Shown here one piece after another: positions 52,318 through 61,053 of a stretch of DNA of 64,000 nucleotides (within the stretch, counting starts at the first letter, position 1; every line of letters starts with the position of its first letter). The notes under the pieces were generated by a model. It searched no databases. It worked only from the letters and a program-made list of their open reading frames with translations, and was not told where the DNA came from. The stretch is from CALMNV01 sp035688975. GTDB lineage: Bacteria; Actinomycetota; Actinomycetes; Actinomycetales; Dermatophilaceae. Location: assembly GCF_035688975.1 (NCBI RefSeq), contig NZ_DASSMH010000077.1, positions 14,245 through 78,244 on the forward strand. Reading direction: 5' to 3'. A program made the translations under genes and the position numbers.

Positions 52318-53969
52318 GCGCGGGCCCCGATCCCGCCGGCCGCCTCGAGGGCGGCCCGGACGGCGTCACGGTCGTCGAACGGGTGCGTCACGCCGGAGAT
52401 CTCCTGGCCCTTCTCGTGTCCCTTGCCGAGCACGACGACAGTATCGACTCTCGGGGGGTCGCCGTTGCCGCGGCCCTCGGCGTCGGTCAGCACCGCCAGC
52501 GCGACGGCCTCGGCGATGGCAGCGGCCCGGGGACCGCCGTCGAGGACCACGGTGGCGGTGGCGGCCCCGGACTCGACGAGCGCGCGGGCGCCGGAGAGCA
52601 CGGCGCCGCGGATCTGCTGCGGGTCCTCGGACCGCGGGTTGTCGTCGGTGACGACGACGACGTCGGCGTGCCGAGCGGCCGCGGCCCCCATGGCGGGCCG
52701 CTTGGCACGGTCGCGGTCGCCCCCGGCGCCGAGGACGGCGATGAGCCGCCCGGTCGTCGAGGGGCGCAGCGCGGCGAGCGCCGCGTCGACGGCATCCGGC
52801 GTGTGCGCGAAGTCGACGATGCAGCGCGGCTGCCCCGGACCGCCCGGGGCGACGACCTCCATGCGGCCGGGCACGACCGGTGGGGCGGCGAGGGCAGCCT
52901 CGGCCGACCGGGCGTCCATCCCGGTGGCGAGGAGCGCGAGCGCGGCCAGGGCGGTGTTGGCCACGTTGAACGTGCCGGGCAGGTGCGAGACGAGCCGGAG
53001 GCTGCGGGAGCCCCCGGTCTCGCGCAGCGTGAAGGCCCGGTCGTCACCCGGCTCGACGCTCCAGTGCCGGCCGGCGGGCCCGGTGGTCGGCCGAACCGGC
53101 GTCACCACGGGCGGTGGCGCCGGCGTCGTCGCGAGGGTCGTGAGGGCCACGTCTCCGGCGGCCGCCACCTCCTGCGCGAGGCGAGCCCCCCACGGGTCGT
53201 CGACGCACACGACGGCGGCGCGGCACCGTTCGGGGGTGAACAGCTGTGCCTTGGCGCGGAAGTAGTCCTCCATCGACGGGTGGAAGTCGAGGTGGTCCTG
53301 CGAGAGGTTGGTGAAGAGGGCCACGTCGTAGACGACGCCGTCGACGCGGTGCAGGTCGAGCGCGTGGCTGGAGACCTCCATGACGCAGGCGTCCACGCCG
53401 CGCTGCTTCATCACGGCGAGGATCGCGTGGAGGTCGGTCGCCTCGGGCGTCGTGCGCACCGACTCGATGCGCTCGGCGCCGATGCGCGTCTCCACGGTGC
53501 CGATGAGCCCGGTGCGCCGGCCGAGGGCGCGCAGGGCGGAGTCGATGAGGTATGCCGTCGTCGTCTTGCCGTTGGTCCCGGTGATGCCGACCATGGTGAG
53601 GGCCGCCGCCGCGTTGCCGTAGACGTGGGCGGCCAGCGAGCCGAGGACCTCGCGGGGCCGCTCCACCGTGAGGACGGGGACGTCGACGGCGGTCCCCGGC
53701 TCCTCGCGGAGGAGCGCCTCGCCCGCCGGGTCGGTCAGCACGGCGACGGCGCCCAGCCGGACGGCGTCCGCGGCGAAGCGGGCCCCGTGGACGTGGAAGC
53801 CGGGCAGGGCGGCATACAGGTCACCGGCGCGCACGGCGCGGCTGTCCAGCGTCACGCCGCTGACCCGGACCGGCCCCGCGCCGCCCGAGGCCCCGACCCG
53901 CGCGGCCAGGTCGGAGAGGGGGACGCCCGCGGTCGCGGGCCGGGGAAGGGGGCGGGACACGACAGCCAA
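52314..53969 (-). CDS. murE: UDP-MurNAc-dipeptide--meso-DAP ligase
   Basis: This 551-residue Mur ligase has ITGTNGKTTTAYLIDSAL, the substrate segment TTPEATDLHAILAVMKQRGVDACVMEVSSHAL and NLSQDHLDFHPSMEDYFRAK. The motif TDDNPRSEDPQQI carries DNPR, which selects meso-diaminopimelate rather than lysine. Peptidoglycan is therefore predicted to be meso-DAP type. It starts three bases after the ftsI stop. Confidence 0.96.
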   Translation of the reverse strand: MAVVSRPLPRPATAGVPLSDLAARVGASGGAGPVRVSGVTLDSRAVRAGDLYAALPGFHVHGARFAADAVRLGAVAVLTDPAGEALLREEPGTAVDVPVLTVERPREVLGSLAAHVYGNAAAALTMVGITGTNGKTTTAYLIDSALRALGRRTGLIGTVETRIGAERIESVRTTPEATDLHAILAVMKQRGVDACVMEVSSHALDLHRVDGVVYDVALFTNLSQDHLDFHPSMEDYFRAKAQLFTPERCRAAVVCVDDPWGARLAQEVAAAGDVALTTLATTPAPPPVVTPVRPTTGPAGRHWSVEPGDDRAFTLRETGGSRSLRLVSHLPGTFNVANTALAALALLATGMDARSAEAALAAPPVVPGRMEVVAPGGPGQPRCIVDFAHTPDAVDAALAALRPSTTGRLIAVLGAGGDRDRAKRPAMGAAAARHADVVVVTDDNPRSEDPQQIRGAVLSGARALVESGAATATVVLDGGPRAAAIAEAVALAVLTDAEGRGNGDPPRVDTVVVLGKGHEKGQEISGVTHPFDDRDAVRAALEAAGGIGARA

Positions 53970-53971
53970 AC

Positions 53972-56071
53972 TTACAGGCCGTCGCGCTTGGCCCGCGCGT
54001 CGCTGATGACCGTGGGGTCGCGGTCCGACAGCGGCGAGCTCGCGCGGACGTGGTACTGCAACGGCGAGGGCGTGCTCGGCGGCGTGTTGTCACGCTCGAT
54101 GAGGAAGCTCATGACCTGGTTGAAGACGGGCCCGGCGAGCGCCCCACCGAACATGCCGGCCGCGGGCTTCTGGATGAAGACGGCCACGACGTACTTCGGC
54201 TTCTCGGCCGGCGCGTAGCCGATGAACGAGGCGGTGAAGCCGTTGTAGCGGCCGAGCTTCTCGTCGTAGCGGTCGGCCGTGCCGGTCTTGCCCGCGACCC
54301 GGTAGCCCTTGATCCGGGCGGCGCTGGCCGTGCCCTCCTTGCCGGTGACCTCCTCGAGCATCCTGCTCAGCTTGGTGGCGGTGTCCGTGGTGACGACCTG
54401 GACGCCCTTCGGGGCGGGCGCCGGGACGATCGTGCCGCTGTCGTTGGCGGTCCCCTCGACGAGCGTCGGCGGCATACGCAGGCCCTTGTTGGCGATGGTC
54501 TGGAAGACGCCGGCGGCCTGGATGGCCGTGACCGAGTAGCCCTGTCCGAAGAGGACTGTGTAGCGCTGCGAGGCGTTCCAGTCCGACGACTTGGCCAGCT
54601 GGCCGGAGGACTCGCCCGGGAACCGGACGCTGGTCGGCGCCCCGATGCCGAAGGCGCGGTAGTAGGACTCCAGGACCGACGGCTTGATCCGCTCGCCGAT
54701 GAGCATGGTCCCGATGTTGGAGGACTTGGCGATGACCCCTGTCGCCGTGAAGTTCTCCGTCGGGTGGTCCTCGTTGTCCTTGAAGTTCATGCCCACCCGG
54801 GGCAGGCGGTTGGGGATGATGACGCCGGTGTCCGGGGTGACGACGCCCTCCTGCAGAGCCGCCGCCATGGTCATGAGCTTGCCCGTCGAGCCCGGCTCGA
54901 AGGCGTCGTTGAACGCGTAGTTGCGCATGTTGGCGGCCTGGGCGGCACCCGGGTCGTTGGGGTCGAAGGAAGGGTAGCTGGCCGCCGCCCGCACCTTCCC
55001 GGTCGCCACCTCGAGCACCACGGCGGTCCCCGACTCCGCGCCCACGGCGGTGACCTGCTTGGCCAGGGCGTTCTGGGCATACCACTGGATGTCCGCGTCG
55101 ATGGTCAGCTGGACGTCGCGGCCGGGCAGCGCTGGGGTGTCCTCCCGCTGGGAGCCCGGGATGATGTAGCCGTCGCGGGCCTGCTCGGCGACCATGGTCC
55201 CCGGCTTGCCGGCCAGCGTCTTGTCGAGCATGAGCTCGAGCCCCCCACCCGGCGTCTGGTCGCCCGGCTGGACGAAGCCGACGAGCTGCCCGAGCGCCAT
55301 CGACGTCGGGTAGACCCGCGCCGCGGTGCGCTCTGCCGAGACGCCGGGGACGCCGAGCGCCCGGATCTGGCGCCACACGGTCGGGTTGACGTCCCGTTTG
55401 ACGACGACGTATCGGGTGCCGGCGCGGGCGAAGAGCGCGGTCAGGGCGGCCGGTTCCATGCCGAGCAGGGGCGCGATGTCGGCGGCGGCCCGGCTGACCC
55501 CGACCCTGCTGCGCCGGCCGTCCACCTTGACGGTGTACTGCGGGACGGCCTGGGGGTCGGCGACGACGGTGAAGCGCTCGACGCTGTCGGCGAGCACCTG
55601 GCCGTTGGTGTCCCGGATCTTGGCGCGCAGCGCCGGGCTGACCGTCGTCACGAGGCGCTTGGACAGGGCAGCCGCCTGGGTGGCCGACGCGTCGAAGGCC
55701 TGCACGCGCAGCAGCTGGGCCGCGAAGATGCTGAAGACGAAGAGCACGGCGAGGAACATGATGCGCACCCGGCGCCGCGGGTTGGCCGGCCGCAGCGCCC
55801 GCCGGCGCCGCCGACGCGCGGGCCTGACTCGGGCAGGTCCGCCGCCGCGGAGGCGTCCCGAGCCGCGTGATCCGGCGCGGGCGGCAGCGGGCCGAGCGGC
55901 ACCGGGGCGGGCGGCAGCCGGGCGAGCGGCAGCCGGGCGAGCGGCACCGGCGCGGGCGGCAGCCGGGCCAGCGGCCGCGCCGGGCCCGGCCCCCGGCCGG
56001 GGGGGACGCTTCGAGGGGGGCGGAGGGGTCCGGCCGGTGCGCCGGGGCTCCGCGCCTCGGTTCTGCGTCAC
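53972..56071 (-). CDS. ftsI: septal transpeptidase FtsI (PBP3-like)
   Basis: This 699-residue class B penicillin-binding protein has one membrane helix at about residue 105 (IMFLAVLFVFSIFAAQLL), a dimerisation domain and a transpeptidase domain. The active-site SxxK is in EPGSTGKLM near residue 392, SxN in AKSSNIG near 450, and KTG in AGKTGTADR near 595. It crosslinks septal peptidoglycan. The cytoplasmic head of about 95 residues is made of ARPAAARPG-type repeats, from a 15-bp DNA repeat at about 55865-55990. Confidence 0.96.
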   Translation of the reverse strand: MTQNRGAEPRRTGRTPPPPSKRPPRPGAGPGAAAGPAAARAGAARPAAARPAAARPGAARPAAARAGSRGSGRLRGGGPARVRPARRRRRRALRPANPRRRVRIMFLAVLFVFSIFAAQLLRVQAFDASATQAAALSKRLVTTVSPALRAKIRDTNGQVLADSVERFTVVADPQAVPQYTVKVDGRRSRVGVSRAAADIAPLLGMEPAALTALFARAGTRYVVVKRDVNPTVWRQIRALGVPGVSAERTAARVYPTSMALGQLVGFVQPGDQTPGGGLELMLDKTLAGKPGTMVAEQARDGYIIPGSQREDTPALPGRDVQLTIDADIQWYAQNALAKQVTAVGAESGTAVVLEVATGKVRAAASYPSFDPNDPGAAQAANMRNYAFNDAFEPGSTGKLMTMAAALQEGVVTPDTGVIIPNRLPRVGMNFKDNEDHPTENFTATGVIAKSSNIGTMLIGERIKPSVLESYYRAFGIGAPTSVRFPGESSGQLAKSSDWNASQRYTVLFGQGYSVTAIQAAGVFQTIANKGLRMPPTLVEGTANDSGTIVPAPAPKGVQVVTTDTATKLSRMLEEVTGKEGTASAARIKGYRVAGKTGTADRYDEKLGRYNGFTASFIGYAPAEKPKYVVAVFIQKPAAGMFGGALAGPVFNQVMSFLIERDNTPPSTPSPLQYHVRASSPLSDRDPTVISDARAKRDGL
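55865..55990. repeat. 15-bp-based tandem repeat in the ftsI 5' coding region
   Basis: Imperfect copies of CGGCAGCCGGGCGAG and close variants run in tandem and encode the ARPAA repeats of the FtsI head. The stretch is low-complexity GC and should be prone to length change by slippage. Confidence 0.7.
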
Positions 56072-56075
56072 GAGT

Positions 56076-56753
56076 TCACCTCGAGCTGGCGGCTGGGGTC
56101 TGCGGGGTGGGCGTCACGCGCGCGGGGCTCGCGGCACGCGGCGTCGTCGCCAGTGTCGCGGCCGGAGCCGCCCCGGCGGCGTTACCGGGCTTCCTCGGCG
56201 TGGCGCCTGCGGTCGCGGGATGCGCCGGGGCTGGCGCCGCGGGGACGCCCGCGGTCGGTGCCGGCGGGGCCGCCGGGCTCGCGGATGCCGGCGCGGCCGG
56301 CGGCGCCGGTGGGGCCGGAGGCGGCGGCGTGGGGCTCGTGACGATGGGGAAGGCCTGCAGCTGGGTGGCGGGCTGGGCGGTGCCCGTCACGGTGCCGGCG
56401 GCGAGGTTGATGTAGCCGCGCTCGTTGGAGCGGACCATGCCGAGCGCGGTGGCCGCCTCCGCGAGGGCGCCGCTCGTCGAGGCGCGGTCGATCTGCTCCT
56501 GCAGGTTGCTCGCGGTGTCGGAGAGCAGCGTCGACTCGCGCTGCAGCTGGCCCAGCGTCAAGGAGCCCTGGGCGAGGGCCGTGTTGAGCAGGAGCAGGGC
56601 GAGCAGGCCGAGCAGCAGCACGACGATGCAGATCGTCGCGAACACCCCGCCCCGCGACGTCGTGATCCGCTCCGGGAGGACGCGCAGCGGGGCCGGGCTC
56701 GGCCCGCGACGGGGAGCGCGCAGCGGGCGGGCCGCGACGGTCGTCTGGCTCAT
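56076..56753 (-). CDS. ftsL: FtsL-like septum protein with Pro/Ala-rich tail
   Basis: This 225-residue protein has a basic N-terminus, one membrane helix (FATICIVVLLLGLLALLLLN), then a heptad-repeat coiled coil (LTLGQLQRESTLLSDTASNLQEQI) and a MVRSNERGYINLAAG segment typical of FtsL. A tail of about 85 residues of Pro and Ala follows, unusual in length. FtsL bridges FtsQ and FtsB with FtsW and FtsI. The start overlaps the rsmH stop. Confidence 0.85.
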   Translation of the reverse strand: MSQTTVAARPLRAPRRGPSPAPLRVLPERITTSRGGVFATICIVVLLLGLLALLLLNTALAQGSLTLGQLQRESTLLSDTASNLQEQIDRASTSGALAEAATALGMVRSNERGYINLAAGTVTGTAQPATQLQAFPIVTSPTPPPPAPPAPPAAPASASPAAPPAPTAGVPAAPAPAHPATAGATPRKPGNAAGAAPAATLATTPRAASPARVTPTPQTPAASSR

Positions 56754-57766
56754 CGGAGGGGTCCCTTCGGAATGCGATGGCGTGAGGGCGGGGCGAAGTG
56801 CCCGGTGGCGCGCAGCCGCTCGGCGACCCGGAGCCGGGCCGAGGCGGCGCGGGGGTTGGCCTCGACCTCGTCGCGGTCGGGCTCCTCCGCCCCCCGGGTG
56901 ACGAGCGCGAGGTAGGCGGCGTGCTCGGGCAGCTCGACGGGCAGCCCCGGCGGGGTGCTCGACGTCGCGCCGGCGGCGAACGCCCGCTTCGTGACGCGGT
57001 CCTCGAGGGAGTGGTAGCTAAGGACCGCGATCCGGCCGCCCACGGCGAGCCGGCCGATCGCGGCGTCGATGGCCCGCCGCCAGACGGCGAGCTCGTCGTT
57101 GACCTCGATGCGCAGGGCCTGGAAGGTGCGCTTGGCCGGGTGACCGCTCTGCCGCTGGGAGGCGGCCGGGATGACGCGCCGCAGGAGCTCGACGAGACGG
57201 GCCGACCTCGTGAAGGGCGCCGCCTCGCGCTCGCGGACGACGGCGCGTGCGATCTTGCCGGCATACCGCTCCTCGCCGTACTCGCGAAGGACGCGGGCGA
57301 GGTCCTCCGCGGCATACGTGTTGAGGACGTCCGCCGCGGTGCGCCCCGCCGACTGGTCCATCCGCATGTCGAGGGGCGCGTCGACCCGGTAGGCGAAGCC
57401 GCGCTCGGTCTCGTCGAGCTGGAGCGAGCTGACGCCGAGGTCGAAGAGGATGCCGTCGGCCGCGGGGACACCGAGGTCGTCGAGCACGGCGCCGACCTCG
57501 TCATAGACCGCGTGGACCGGACGGAACCGGTCGCCGTATGCCGCGAGCCGCTCGCCGGCCAGCCGCAGTGCCTCGTGGTCCCGGTCGATGCCGACGACGG
57601 TGCACTCGGGGAACCGCTCGAGCACGCCCTCGGCGTGGCCGCCCATGCCGAGGGTCGCATCGACGTGGACGGCGCCCGGGCGGCCCAGCGCCGGCTCGAG
57701 CAGGTCGAGGATCCGGCCGCGCATGACGGGGACGTGGCGGCCCTCGGCCGGTCCTCGACTGGTCAT
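56750..57766 (-). CDS. rsmH: 16S rRNA (cytosine1402-N4)-methyltransferase
   Basis: This 338-residue SAM-dependent enzyme has HVPVMRGRILDLLEP, VDATLGMGGHAEGVLERF, LFDLGVSSLQLDETERGFAYR, PLDMRMDQ and KRTFQALRIEVNDEL. It methylates C1402 in the ribosomal decoding centre. ATG at 57766 follows GAAGGGC. The 163-base spacer to mraZ includes a doubled GGATGGTGCT but no gene. Confidence 0.97.
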   Translation of the reverse strand: MTSRGPAEGRHVPVMRGRILDLLEPALGRPGAVHVDATLGMGGHAEGVLERFPECTVVGIDRDHEALRLAGERLAAYGDRFRPVHAVYDEVGAVLDDLGVPAADGILFDLGVSSLQLDETERGFAYRVDAPLDMRMDQSAGRTAADVLNTYAAEDLARVLREYGEERYAGKIARAVVREREAAPFTRSARLVELLRRVIPAASQRQSGHPAKRTFQALRIEVNDELAVWRRAIDAAIGRLAVGGRIAVLSYHSLEDRVTKRAFAAGATSSTPPGLPVELPEHAAYLALVTRGAEEPDRDEVEANPRAASARLRVAERLRATGHFAPPSRHRIPKGPLR

Positions 57767-57929
57767 GCGACGCCCTTCGGCTTGGCTGGGTGGGGATGGT
57801 GCTGGGATGGTGCTGGGACGGTCGGCCGGCTCGTGCAGGCTGGTCCCCATCCGCTGCGTCGCCCGGGACGGGGGAAGTCGTCCCGGGAGGAGAGCGGCTG
57901 GAGGCCGGCGCGCAGGCGCTGGCCGAGGA

Positions 57930-58361
57930 TCAGAACAGGCCGGGGATCACCTCCTGCGCCGTGTCGGCGTAGCTCTGCTCGGTCGCCTCGAGGTAGGCGT
58001 TCCAGACGGCGCTGTCCCAGACCTCGAGCCGGGAGCCGGCGCCGATGACCGTGACCTCGCGGTCGAGGCCGGCGTACTGCCGCAGGGCCGCCGGGATGGT
58101 GAAGCGACCCTGCTTGTCCGGGATCTCGTCGGAGGCGCCGGAGAGGAAGACGCGCAGGTAGTCCCGCGCGGCCTTGGAGGTCGTCGGCGCCTGACGCATC
58201 TGCTCGGCGACCTTGAGGAACTCGTCCATCGGATAGAGGAAGAGGCAGCGCTCCTGGCCCCTCGTGAGGACGAGGCCGCCGGCCATCCGCTCGCGGTACT
58301 TGGCGGGGAGGAAGAGACGTCCCTTGTCGTCCAGCCGGGGGGTGTGCGTGCCGAGGAACAT
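57930..58361 (-). CDS. mraZ: transcriptional regulator MraZ
   Basis: This 143-residue protein contains two SpoVT-AbrB-like halves: GTHTPRLDDKGRLFLPAKYRERM and LSGASDEIPDKQGRFTIPAALRQYAGLDREVTVIG. It binds repeated GTGG-type boxes upstream of its own gene and regulates the dcw cluster. ATG at 58361 follows GGGGAGGGGA. It is the first gene of the cluster. Confidence 0.97.
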   Translation of the reverse strand: MFLGTHTPRLDDKGRLFLPAKYRERMAGGLVLTRGQERCLFLYPMDEFLKVAEQMRQAPTTSKAARDYLRVFLSGASDEIPDKQGRFTIPAALRQYAGLDREVTVIGAGSRLEVWDSAVWNAYLEATEQSYADTAQEVIPGLF

Positions 58362-58428
58362 CCCGTCCCCTCCCCCCGCTCGACCCGGGCGATCGACCCA
58401 CTGGCCGACCACCTGCCTCCTGTGTCCC

Positions 58429-58458
58429 CCACCTTACTCCACTTCCCTCCACGGTCAA
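58429..58458 (-). promoter_or_regulatory. mraZ promoter overlapped by three MraZ boxes
   Basis: On the minus strand a TTGACC -35 (58458-58453) and TAAGGT -10 (58436-58431) are separated by 16 bases. GTGG occurs three times at exact 10-bp steps (58452, 58442 and 58432), two inside the spacer and one over the -10. Direct repeats of this form are the known MraZ operator type, so autorepression is predicted. Confidence 0.65.
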
Positions 58459-58513
58459 CGCCAGAACCGCCCTAAAACCGACATTCCTGCCGGGTTTTCG
58501 CAGGTCGGCAGCG

Positions 58514-58665
58514 GTGGAGCAAAGTGGTGTGGGTGGGCCGCCACCCGCCCGACCGGAGGCGCCGGGCGGTGGCTCGGCCGCGGCCGGCCCATGAGCGCCC
58601 GTGCCCGCCCGACCCGCGGACCGCGCGCCCGTGCGCGGGGTGGGGTCAGGGGTGGGGCGAAGTGG
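58514..58665 (+). promoter_or_regulatory. GTGG repeat clusters upstream of the moxR operon
   Basis: Plus-strand GTGG occurs at 58514, 58524 and 58533, including an AAAGTGG, and again at 58640, 58652 and 58662. Some steps are 10 bases, as in MraZ boxes, others 9 or 12. The clusters lie between mraZ and moxR and may be further MraZ sites. Apart from these the 58459-58799 gap shows no gene. Confidence 0.35.
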
Positions 58666-58799
58666 AACGCGTCGCCGCAGACGCCGCGCGCGGATGGCTC
58701 TTTCCCCGGGGCGGCTTGTGGGAGAAGATGCGGGGACCGTGCGCAGCCGCCGCCGCCACGGCTCGGCCCCGCGCCGCTGGAGGGGACATCGGAGGCAAC

Positions 58800-59786
58800 G
58801 TGACGACGACCGAGACGACCGGACTGGGCACCGAGCACCCGCTCGGCCTGGTCCACGAGGTCGCCGACCGCCTCATCGGCGCGATGACCCATGTCATCGA
58901 GGGCAAGGACGACGTCGTGCGCACCACGGTGACCGTCCTGTTCGCCGGTGGTCACCTCCTGCTCGAAGACGTGCCCGGCGTCGGCAAGACGATGCTCGCC
59001 AAGGCCCTGGCCCGATCCATCGACGCGACCGTGCGCCGGATCCAGTTCACTCCCGACCTGCTGCCGAGCGACGTGACCGGCGTCAGCGTCTTCAACCAGG
59101 ACGCGAGGCGCTTCGAGTTCCGGCCCGGCGCCGTGTTCGCCAACGTCGTCGTCGGCGACGAGATCAACCGGGCCTCGCCGAAGACCCAGTCGGCCCTGCT
59201 CGAGTCCATGGAGGAACGCCAGGTCACTGTCGACGGCATCACCTATCCGCTGCAGGCACCGTTCATCGTCATGGCGACGCAGAACCCCATCGAGATGGAG
59301 GGCACCTACCCGCTGCCGGAGGCCCAGCGGGACCGGTTCATGGCGCGCATCTCCATGGGCTACCCCTCGGCGCGGGCCGAGCTCGAGATGCTCTCGAACC
59401 ACGGCGCGTCCTCCCCACTGGAGGACCTGCGCCCGGTGACCGACGCCGCCACGATCCGGCGAGTCGTCGAGGCCGTGACCGGCGTGCACGCGAGCCCGGC
59501 CGTCCTCCAGTACGTCGTCGACCTCGTGGCCCGCTCGCGGGCGAGCACGGCGCTGCGCCTCGGCGCGTCGCCGCGCGCCTCGCTGCACCTGCTGCGGGCC
59601 TCCCGGGCGCACGCGGCCCTCGAGGGACGTGACCACGTGCTGCCCGACGACGTGCAGGCCCTCGCCGGCGCGGTGCTCGCCCACCGGCTCATCCCCTCGG
59701 GCGAGACGCAGCTTGCCCGGCGCACCACGGCCGACGTCGTGGCGGACCTGTTGCGCCAGGTGCCCGTTCCGCCCGCGCCGCGCTGA
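58800..59786 (+). CDS. MoxR-family AAA+ ATPase
   Basis: This 328-residue ATPase has Walker A LEDVPGVGKTMLAKAL, Walker B VVVGDEINRASPKTQSALLESMEERQV, sensor 1 MATQNPIEMEGTYPLPEAQRDRF and the C-terminal lid. MoxR proteins act as chaperones that mature or insert cofactors into partners, often with VWA or DUF58 proteins. The GTG at 58800 follows GGAGG. It starts a three-gene operon with a DUF58 protein and a transglutaminase. Confidence 0.95.
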   Translation: MTTTETTGLGTEHPLGLVHEVADRLIGAMTHVIEGKDDVVRTTVTVLFAGGHLLLEDVPGVGKTMLAKALARSIDATVRRIQFTPDLLPSDVTGVSVFNQDARRFEFRPGAVFANVVVGDEINRASPKTQSALLESMEERQVTVDGITYPLQAPFIVMATQNPIEMEGTYPLPEAQRDRFMARISMGYPSARAELEMLSNHGASSPLEDLRPVTDAATIRRVVEAVTGVHASPAVLQYVVDLVARSRASTALRLGASPRASLHLLRASRAHAALEGRDHVLPDDVQALAGAVLAHRLIPSGETQLARRTTADVVADLLRQVPVPPAPR

Positions 59787-59805
59787 GGGACGAGGTGGGG
59801 GCGTC

Positions 59806-61053
59806 ATGAAGCCGCTGCGCCTCGTGCTCACGACGAGGGGACGGGCCTTCCTCTGGGCGGGCGCGGTCCTCTTCGCCGCCGGCGTCGTCCTCGGCTTCCG
59901 GGACCTGACCCGGGTGGGCGTGCTCCTCGTCGGGCTCCCCCTCGCCTCGGCGGCCCTGGTCCGCACGCGGCGGACCCGCATGCGCATCGAGCGGCACATC
60001 TCGCCCGAGCGGATCAGCGTCGGCCAGGACGCCGCGGTCGCCCTGACGTTCGTGAACGTCTCGTCGGCCACCGCGCCGCTCTTCCTCGCCGAGGAGCGGC
60101 TCGCCTACGTCCTCGGCGACCGACCACGGTTCGTCGTCGGCCGGATCGCGCCCGGTCGCGGCCGCACCGTGTCCTACACCGTCCGCTCCGACCTGCGTGG
60201 CCGCCACCGCCTCGGCCCCCTCGGCGTGCGGGTGCAGGACCCCTTCGGCCTCGCCAACCGCCACGCGGTCCTCGAGGGCACCGCCGACCTCGTCGTGCTG
60301 CCCGAGGTGGCGCCGCTCACCGCGAACCGCCAGCCCAGCTCGGGTGTCGGGTCGGAGGGCGAGCAGGCGCACATCATCGCCCTGCACGGCGAGGACGACG
60401 CGACGACCCGGGAGTACCGCGACGGCGACGACCTGCGTCGGATCCACTGGCCCGCCACCGCGCGCACCGGGGACCTCATGGTGCGCCAGGAGGACCGCCC
60501 GGCGCAGCGCCGGGCCGTCGTCCTGCTCGACCCGCGGGCCGAGGCCCACGGCGGCAGTGGCGCCGCGAGCTCCTTCGAGTGGGCGGTGCGCGCCGCGGCC
60601 TCCGTGGCGGTGCATCTGGACCAGTTCGGGTATGCCGTGCACCTGGTCTGCACCGAGACGGTCGCCGACGGGCGGGCCGGGGAGACCATGGACGCCGAGC
60701 AGATCCTGGACGTGCTGTCGGTGACGTCGACCGGCCCCGACAGCGGCGAGGACCGCATCCTGCACGCGGCGCAGGCGCTCTCGGCCGCAGGCGGGTTCGT
60801 CGTCGCCGTCCTCGGCGCTCGGGACCCGCGGGTCACCGCGCGCGTCGCGACCCTGAGGCAGCCTGGCATCACCGGGCTCGCGTTCGTCCTCGACGCCCAC
60901 AGCTTCGGCGACGCGCCGCTCGCCGACGCGGTCTCGGGGCACGTCGACGTCCTGCGGCTCGCCGGCTGGAGGGTCGTGCCCGTGCACCGCGGCGACGACG
61001 TGCCATGGGCGTGGGGCACGCTCACCGCCGCCACGGTGGGGGGCAACCGATGA
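59806..61053 (+). CDS. DUF58 domain protein
   Basis: This 415-residue protein has two N-terminal membrane helices (FLWAGAVLFAAGVVLGF and VGVLLVGLPLASAALV), then a beta-rich region and the DUF58 signature DDLRRIHWPATARTGDLMVRQ. The C-terminal part resembles a VWA-like fold. It is a membrane-tethered partner of MoxR; the molecular function is unknown. The stop overlaps the next start. Confidence 0.9.
   Translation: MKPLRLVLTTRGRAFLWAGAVLFAAGVVLGFRDLTRVGVLLVGLPLASAALVRTRRTRMRIERHISPERISVGQDAAVALTFVNVSSATAPLFLAEERLAYVLGDRPRFVVGRIAPGRGRTVSYTVRSDLRGRHRLGPLGVRVQDPFGLANRHAVLEGTADLVVLPEVAPLTANRQPSSGVGSEGEQAHIIALHGEDDATTREYRDGDDLRRIHWPATARTGDLMVRQEDRPAQRRAVVLLDPRAEAHGGSGAASSFEWAVRAAASVAVHLDQFGYAVHLVCTETVADGRAGETMDAEQILDVLSVTSTGPDSGEDRILHAAQALSAAGGFVVAVLGARDPRVTARVATLRQPGITGLAFVLDAHSFGDAPLADAVSGHVDVLRLAGWRVVPVHRGDDVPWAWGTLTAATVGGNR

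Noticed and set aside
58474..58498. AAAACC/GGTTTT inverted repeat between mraZ and moxR as a terminator
   Set aside because: The stem is only 6 bp with a 13-base loop and sits upstream of both divergent operons, not at a transcript end.
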